10,169 nucleotides of DNA from Candidatus Cloacimonadota bacterium (GTDB lineage: Bacteria; Cloacimonadota; Cloacimonadia; JGIOTU-2; B8-G9): positions 1 to 10,169 of the forward strand of contig QMNM01000029.1 of the NCBI GenBank assembly GCA_003647765.1. Direction: 5' to 3'. A model generated the notes under the pieces. It did not search any database, had not been told where the DNA came from, and saw only the letters and a list, made by a program, of their open reading frames with translations. Shown here in pieces: positions 5,611 to 10,169 of the stretch (position 1 is the stretch's first letter; the number at the start of each line of letters is the position of its first letter). Both the position numbers and the translations under genes were made by a program.

Positions 5611-8600
5611 CTAAAATCTGAATGTCTTTTGTAAAGATATCTCCTGTACATTTTCTTCTTCTGGTGAATATATATATTTATATCTCATTCTGAATCCTAA
5701 TGGTAGATCGTATTGAAATAAAATCTGATGAATAACTCCATATCTTTCTATATTATTTTCTTCTAATCCCTTTTGTAATAATGCAGAATAACTTACATAC
5801 CAGGAGTGAGTAATATATTTTCCCATACTTAATGATAAATTATTTAATACAATTTCTTTGCTTATCCTAGAAATTTCAGTATCCTGATTTTCTTGTTCCA
5901 TTGATTTGTATTTATCTTCTTCAGAATACAAAATACCACTTTTAAGTATAATATTTTCAACAAGACCTGTATTCAATTTAAAGAAATCCAGTCCTAACCA
6001 TCTTCTAAGTTTCGTTTCAACCGGATTAAGTAATGGATTAAACAATTTGTTATCTATACCTTGACCTGCGAATTTAATTGCTTCATCAAGATATAGTGAT
6101 TTTTTTTCTTCTTCTGATAATTGCTCAAAATCCTTTCCATAACGCATCTTAGAAAATATCTGGGCTGTAGTTTCACTATTGGGACTATCAGTCCGTAAAA
6201 CCAATTTGAAATTTCCATACTCAGTTTTTTGTATATCCTGTCCAACGCTCTCAGTGGTAGAATAAATATCTAAAAAAATAGTAGTACCGTCTGGCAACTT
6301 TTTTTCAAAATTAGCAATAATCTTAGGTCGTTTGCTGTATTGGTCAATTTTCATTTCCACTTTAACTACTTGAAACCGCTCTCCAAATAAAGAGATACTA
6401 CCAAAAGAGGACGAAAAAAATCCATTGACCAAAATCTTTTCCCCAGTTTTACCTTTCAAACTTAACCATGAATCTGGATTTATTTTAATATTCATCGGAT
6501 AAGTAGAATACCAGATGTTCTTTGCGAAAAATAAATTTAAATCTAAATTAATTCGTATAGGACTCCCCTTCTTCTTTTTCATTTTTTTGGGCGGATAAAT
6601 ACCATTTCCATTTTTAAAATAAATGTTGCCATAAAGCGTTAAACTATCTATAGGACCAAAAATCTTAAAATATTTATCCTCTCTACCTGTAAGTTTAGCA
6701 TTTATAATCCCATCTTTAAGCAAATATCCTGGATAATTAACAGATATACCTTTTTCACCTGTTCTGATTAAAATTGTGCCAAAGTTTAGAAAATCGGTCT
6801 TTATTTGTCTATTATGATATTCAAACTGATTTGTTATGTATATTTTATCATCACCCATTTTTCCCGAAATATTCTTTATAAAAACCTTTCCATCTTGTAT
6901 TGTAATATCTCCATCTATTTTAGTGATTGCTTGGGGTTGGTTCTTAATTTTCATTTTACCATTCTTTATCCTGATTTTCCCTTCTGCAATATTGATCTCT
7001 TTGTTTGGCGAATTGATTTTTAATCTTATATCTGTCTTACTACTTGCAGTTTCCAAATAGCCAATATAATTAGAAATTTCTTTTAGCATATCGCCTTGAT
7101 AAAATACTATCAAATCGCTATTTTTATTTGTAAATTCCTTTTTGAATAAATTATACGCATACTCTCCTTTTAATGTTAATTTATCTTTTCCTTTCTGTAA
7201 GTAAGCTTCTCTAATGTAAATAAAATTGCTATCTTGAAATATATTAATTTTGCCATTATCAAAAGAAATTTTGCCAAATTTTATGTCTTCACAAGAAAGA
7301 TTGAACAGAAGCGTTGGCTCAGAAATTTTTCCTATTACCAAACAGTCATAATCAATCTTTCCGGTTATATCTCCACTGGAAATAATATTTTCCATTCTTA
7401 TGCCATTATTCCATAGATGAAGATGCAAAGAGCTGTCTTGTAAAGAGACCTTACCATAACCAGCAATAATATCGTCTGTTGGATTATAAACTGTAAGAGT
7501 ATCAATCATAAATTCATCATTGTAGAATTTGAAATGAACCTTGGAATTAATGTTTTCAACTTTTTGATATTTCATCTGAGTAGCAATCAATCTGCCTTGT
7601 ATTTGCAACTTATCTTTTTTTGAGAAATCTACATCAGCATTAACAAAGCCATCCATTGGTTTGCCACCTAAAAGAAGAACACGCTGAATTTGTCCAATCA
7701 AAAGATTATTTATATTTAACTTTCCATGAAAATTGCCTTCAAATGTTTTATTTTTTGTATTTTTACCTGAAATTTTGTGGCTACCAATTTTACTCGGATA
7801 AGAAGGCAATTCCATTGTTAAATAAATATCATTATCTCTCTTCTCTTTATGCATTAGGCTCTTCATATTTATTCCTGTTTCCACTTGCCAATGATTTTGT
7901 GTCTCCTGTCCAAAAATATCAATAGAATATCCTTCACCATCCAATCTTAATTGTTCACTTTTTAATGAAAATTTGGATTTAGTTGTATCTGGCCAATGTT
8001 TTGTTTTTTGTATTTTTTTGGATAATTTTGTGGCTACCAGATCCTCAGGGTAATAATGCATTGCTAATAGTAATTTTCCATCAATTTTGCTTTTGCTATT
8101 ATTCTCAAAATCTATCTCTCCTTTACATTCCAAGTAATCTTCATAATGTAGATTAATATCTGTGTTAATAACAGGGTTGTAATATGCTAATAGTTTGCTT
8201 TCTTTATGGTAAATGTTTGCTATAGGAAAGGAGTTTGTTTTAATATCAACAGATAATTTAGGGTTATGTAATACATTCCTAACTGTGCCACTAATGAGAA
8301 AATAATTAGTTGATGGTTGATGGTTGATGGTTGATGGTTGATTATCAGACAAAGAAAAACTTAGGTTTTGTTGATAATAGTTCAAGTGGCAGTTAAATTT
8401 CGTATAGAATGAATCGTTAATAAATGATGCACTATACAGATTAGCTTTTATTTGATAATCTCGCCACTTGCCAGTAATTTTTGCAATCATATTCCCTGAG
8501 AGTTTACCTAATTTATGAGTTGTAATGAAATTATTTGCTCTAAATGTTAAATTTAAATAAGAGTTTTTGAAATCGTTTGGTTCAAGATTTATATTTCCAT

Positions 8601-9768
8601 TAAGTTTAATTTTGTTATTTAACAGCAAGAAATGGCTATTGTCAAATATCAGGTTGTTTTCAGCGAATGTAGAATTTAGCTTTATATTTTTCAGGATTAT
8701 ATTTTTATATTGAAGTGATGGAGTATGAGCAAAGAGTACAAACTTTGGCTTATTTACATTACCTCTGATTTTTACAATGAATTTGATTTTCCCAGTGATT
8801 TCTGGCAAAATATTATCTAATATAAAGTTATTGCTGATTATATCAATTTCTGGTTGGATTGGTGAAGATAAGACATTCTTGATTTTTCCACTGCAATTTA
8901 CTAAATTATCTAAAAAAGCAATCTCTCCCTTTTCAATTATTATGTCTCTGTTTTGACAGGATAATTTTACATCATTTAATGCTAAATTTTGCTTATTTAT
9001 TTTGCACAGTAATTTACTAATTTTTACAAAGCTATCACCTATAAAAAGATTATTATTTATCTCAATATTGCCATCAACAATGCCTTTTTCTATTTCAATC
9101 TTTTGAAAAACTGCTTTTGGTATTTCTACATTTTTTAGATTGGCTATTGCATTGTAATTTCTCTTATTCTCATAACTTCCTTTAATAGAAATGGTTCCAT
9201 TTGTTTTACTTTGCTTTGCTGAAAATAGGAATGTAATTTTATTCTTTATACTTTCGGATATGCAGTCAATTTTATCTATTTCTTGATAAAAGTTGTTATG
9301 TTCATCTTTCCATTTAATTTGTAATTTCCCATTAGTAATATATATATTTGGTTTAAGTTTATCAAGAATGTTAACCTTTTTATCCCCTTTTTTCTTATTT
9401 GGTAATGTAATTTTGGCTAAATCAATTTTAATATCTGGTGAGAATACACTAAACTTCTTGATAGACCCAACAAAATTTAAGTTTTTTAGAAGCAATTTAA
9501 TGGGATTATAATCAATATATATTTGTTTAGCAGAGAAGTAGAAGCTGTCATTTTTTTCTGATATTTTTATATCTGAAATCTGGATAAATTTTATATCTAA
9601 AATAAAAGAGCCAATTTCAATATCAGCATTTAGCTGCTTCCCAATACTGTTTGTCAGAATATTCTTAACATATTTATCAATAAGATGAGATTTTGATATG
9701 AATAATCCTAATAGAAATAAAATAATTAAGACAGCAGATATAAAAATTAACCATTTTTTTTTAGGCAT
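5611..9768 (-). CDS. TamB/AsmA-like translocation and assembly module protein (C-terminal DUF490)
   Basis: 1385 residues from the ATG at 9768. MPKKKW followed by a single hydrophobic helix (about 6-25) is an uncleaved inner-membrane anchor. The next segment (QLNADIEIGSFILDIKFIQISDIKI) is the AsmA/TamB N-terminal signature. The body is a very long run of amphipathic beta strands (alternating hydrophobic residues, many N, K and D), as expected for the beta-taco groove that crosses the periplasm and carries lipid or helps outer-membrane protein assembly. The last few hundred residues fit DUF490, ending in strand-like YGVIHQILFQYDLPLGFRMRYKYIY and a terminal Phe (TFRF). A lysine-rich patch (PPKKMKKKKG) lies in the C-terminal third. 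A TTG in the same frame at 9810 was rejected as start because it lies in a hairpin. A heptamer repeat interrupts the beta pattern near residues 477-487. No TamA/Omp85 partner is visible. The cyclase gene follows within 40 bp, probably in the same transcript. Confidence 0.88.
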   Translation of the reverse strand: MPKKKWLIFISAVLIILFLLGLFISKSHLIDKYVKNILTNSIGKQLNADIEIGSFILDIKFIQISDIKISEKNDSFYFSAKQIYIDYNPIKLLLKNLNFVGSIKKFSVFSPDIKIDLAKITLPNKKKGDKKVNILDKLKPNIYITNGKLQIKWKDEHNNFYQEIDKIDCISESIKNKITFLFSAKQSKTNGTISIKGSYENKRNYNAIANLKNVEIPKAVFQKIEIEKGIVDGNIEINNNLFIGDSFVKISKLLCKINKQNLALNDVKLSCQNRDIIIEKGEIAFLDNLVNCSGKIKNVLSSPIQPEIDIISNNFILDNILPEITGKIKFIVKIRGNVNKPKFVLFAHTPSLQYKNIILKNIKLNSTFAENNLIFDNSHFLLLNNKIKLNGNINLEPNDFKNSYLNLTFRANNFITTHKLGKLSGNMIAKITGKWRDYQIKANLYSASFINDSFYTKFNCHLNYYQQNLSFSLSDNQPSTINHQPSTNYFLISGTVRNVLHNPKLSVDIKTNSFPIANIYHKESKLLAYYNPVINTDINLHYEDYLECKGEIDFENNSKSKIDGKLLLAMHYYPEDLVATKLSKKIQKTKHWPDTTKSKFSLKSEQLRLDGEGYSIDIFGQETQNHWQVETGINMKSLMHKEKRDNDIYLTMELPSYPSKIGSHKISGKNTKNKTFEGNFHGKLNINNLLIGQIQRVLLLGGKPMDGFVNADVDFSKKDKLQIQGRLIATQMKYQKVENINSKVHFKFYNDEFMIDTLTVYNPTDDIIAGYGKVSLQDSSLHLHLWNNGIRMENIISSGDITGKIDYDCLVIGKISEPTLLFNLSCEDIKFGKISFDNGKINIFQDSNFIYIREAYLQKGKDKLTLKGEYAYNLFKKEFTNKNSDLIVFYQGDMLKEISNYIGYLETASSKTDIRLKINSPNKEINIAEGKIRIKNGKMKIKNQPQAITKIDGDITIQDGKVFIKNISGKMGDDKIYITNQFEYHNRQIKTDFLNFGTILIRTGEKGISVNYPGYLLKDGIINAKLTGREDKYFKIFGPIDSLTLYGNIYFKNGNGIYPPKKMKKKKGSPIRINLDLNLFFAKNIWYSTYPMNIKINPDSWLSLKGKTGEKILVNGFFSSSFGSISLFGERFQVVKVEMKIDQYSKRPKIIANFEKKLPDGTTIFLDIYSTTESVGQDIQKTEYGNFKLVLRTDSPNSETTAQIFSKMRYGKDFEQLSEEEKKSLYLDEAIKFAGQGIDNKLFNPLLNPVETKLRRWLGLDFFKLNTGLVENIILKSGILYSEEDKYKSMEQENQDTEISRISKEIVLNNLSLSMGKYITHSWYVSYSALLQKGLEENNIERYGVIHQILFQYDLPLGFRMRYKYIYSPEEENVQEISLQKTFRF
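8310..8342. repeat. Heptanucleotide tandem repeat (TTGATGG x4 plus partial) inside the TamB-like gene
   Basis: Four perfect, head-to-tail copies of TTGATGG (8310-8337) followed by TTGAT. On the coding strand this reads CATCAAC-type units giving QPSTINHQPST, a phrase unlike the surrounding beta-strand sequence. Because the unit is 7 bp, gain or loss of one copy shifts the frame. In this sequence the frame is open on both sides. Confidence 0.9.
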
Positions 9769-9780
9769 AATATTTAGTCC

Positions 9781-9821
9781 ACTAACCCGACTCGGGTTCA
9801 AAGAACTCAAGTCGGGTTAGT
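9781..9821. terminator. 41-bp near-perfect inverted repeat between sorting-tail gene and TamB-like gene
   Basis: 19-nt arms (9781-9799 and 9803-9821) with a 3-nt loop and two non-Watson-Crick positions, one of which is a G-U wobble in RNA. The outer 12 bp (ACTAACCCGACT / AGTCGGGTTAGT) are perfect. It begins one base past the tandem stop codons TAATAA of the right-hand gene. On the minus strand no T tract follows (GGACTAAAT), so it may be a weak terminator, an RNA-stabilising 3' hairpin or a processing site. The left arm also contains its own palindrome (AACCCGACTCGGGTT, 9784-9798), giving a competing fold. Confidence 0.6.
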
Positions 9822-9824
9822 TTA

Positions 9825-10169
9825 TTATTTCAAAAGCAAACATTTCTTCGTATCTATCACTTTATCATCTACTTTCAGACGATAAAAATATATGCCTGAA
9901 CAAACAGCTCTGTTATTATTATTCTTACCTTCCCAAATGACTTTATGATAACCTATGGATTTTCGTTCATTAACAATTGTTTTTACCAACTCTCCTTTGA
10001 TGTTATATATCTTTAATTCAACTTTACTGTCTTTTGGAATTGAGTATTGAATAGTAGTATTGGGGTTAAATGGATTGGGATAATTCTGATATAACATAAG
10101 TCTTGAGTGTGGAACCAATGTATTTCCAACTTCAGTTTGATTCTGATCAAAGTAATATGCTCCGATGTC
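9825..10169 (-). CDS. Secreted surface protein, C-terminal part with T9SS-type/FlgD-like sorting tail; runs off right edge
   Basis: 114 codons in the window, open to the right edge, so the true start lies outside. An internal TTG at 10118 is not the start. The sequence begins DIGAYYFDQ, the phrase that often ends right-handed beta-helix or Pmp-like repeat domains. A linker and then the C-terminal sorting domain follow: YQNYPNPFNP, TTIQYSIPKDSKVELKIYNIKGELV, then WEGKNNNNRAVCSGIYFYRL and the basic end KKCLLLK. This is the FlgD-like Ig fold used as type A sorting signal in FCB bacteria, expected to direct the protein through the outer membrane for surface attachment or release. Tandem stop codons TAATAA are followed directly by the 9781-9821 hairpin. 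Its relation to the TamB-like gene is only positional. Confidence 0.88.
   Translation of the reverse strand, partial: DIGAYYFDQNQTEVGNTLVPHSRLMLYQNYPNPFNPNTTIQYSIPKDSKVELKIYNIKGELVKTIVNERKSIGYHKVIWEGKNNNNRAVCSGIYFYRLKVDDKVIDTKKCLLLK

Noticed and set aside
9769-9810. N-terminal extension of the TamB-like frame to a TTG at 9810
   Set aside because: It would translate the 9781-9821 hairpin, and the residues before MPKKKW have no family character. The ATG at 9768 sits directly before the membrane anchor.

Overview
The window is AT-rich, and every convincing gene lies on the minus strand. The C-terminal tail of the partial right-hand protein (YQNYPNPFNP, then a FlgD-like Ig fold ending in a basic residue, after a DIGAY motif) is typical of the FCB group. 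It fits Candidatus Cloacimonadota (Cloacimonetes) or a related AT-rich lineage best. A TamB/AsmA-type envelope protein and N-terminal signal peptides point to a diderm cell. The phylum is an inference from style of sequence, not from a marker gene.

Layout in transcription order, right to left. (1) The 3' end of a secreted beta-helix-type protein with a sorting tail (9825 to past the right edge). (2) A 41-bp near-perfect inverted repeat (9781-9821). (3) A 1385-residue TamB-like protein (5611-9768), with a heptanucleotide tandem repeat inside its coding sequence. (4) 40 bp later, a GGDEF diguanylate cyclase resembling SiaD (4794-5570). (5) A TPR / coiled-coil / transmembrane / PP2C-SpoIIE phosphatase (2891-4630), flanked by two inverted copies of a short interspersed repeat. 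(6) A SiaB-family (DUF6272) kinase-like protein (1916-2485), ending at an intrinsic terminator. (7) A TetR-family regulator (962-1597) with an apparent self-operator over its own promoter. (8) The start of a secreted C39-like cysteine peptidase gene (762 to the left edge), interrupted by an in-frame TAG.

The most interesting content is the trio 1916-5570. A SiaD-like cyclase, a PP2C phosphatase and a SiaB-like kinase are the enzymatic parts of the Pseudomonas SiaABCD switch. In that switch a kinase/phosphatase pair controls phosphorylation of SiaC, and SiaC controls the diguanylate cyclase SiaD. Here the order is D-A-B, the phosphatase carries TPRs and a coiled coil instead of the usual HAMP-type sensor, and no SiaC gene is visible. 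The module sits directly behind a TamB-like envelope gene, which suggests c-di-GMP output tied to the cell surface.

The intergenic DNA is also structured. It holds three-armed hairpins with mutually exclusive pairings, a MITE-like repeat with 13-bp terminal inverted repeats, and a second diverged copy placed so that recombination between them would invert the phosphatase gene. I see no tRNA, rRNA, CRISPR array or transposase gene.
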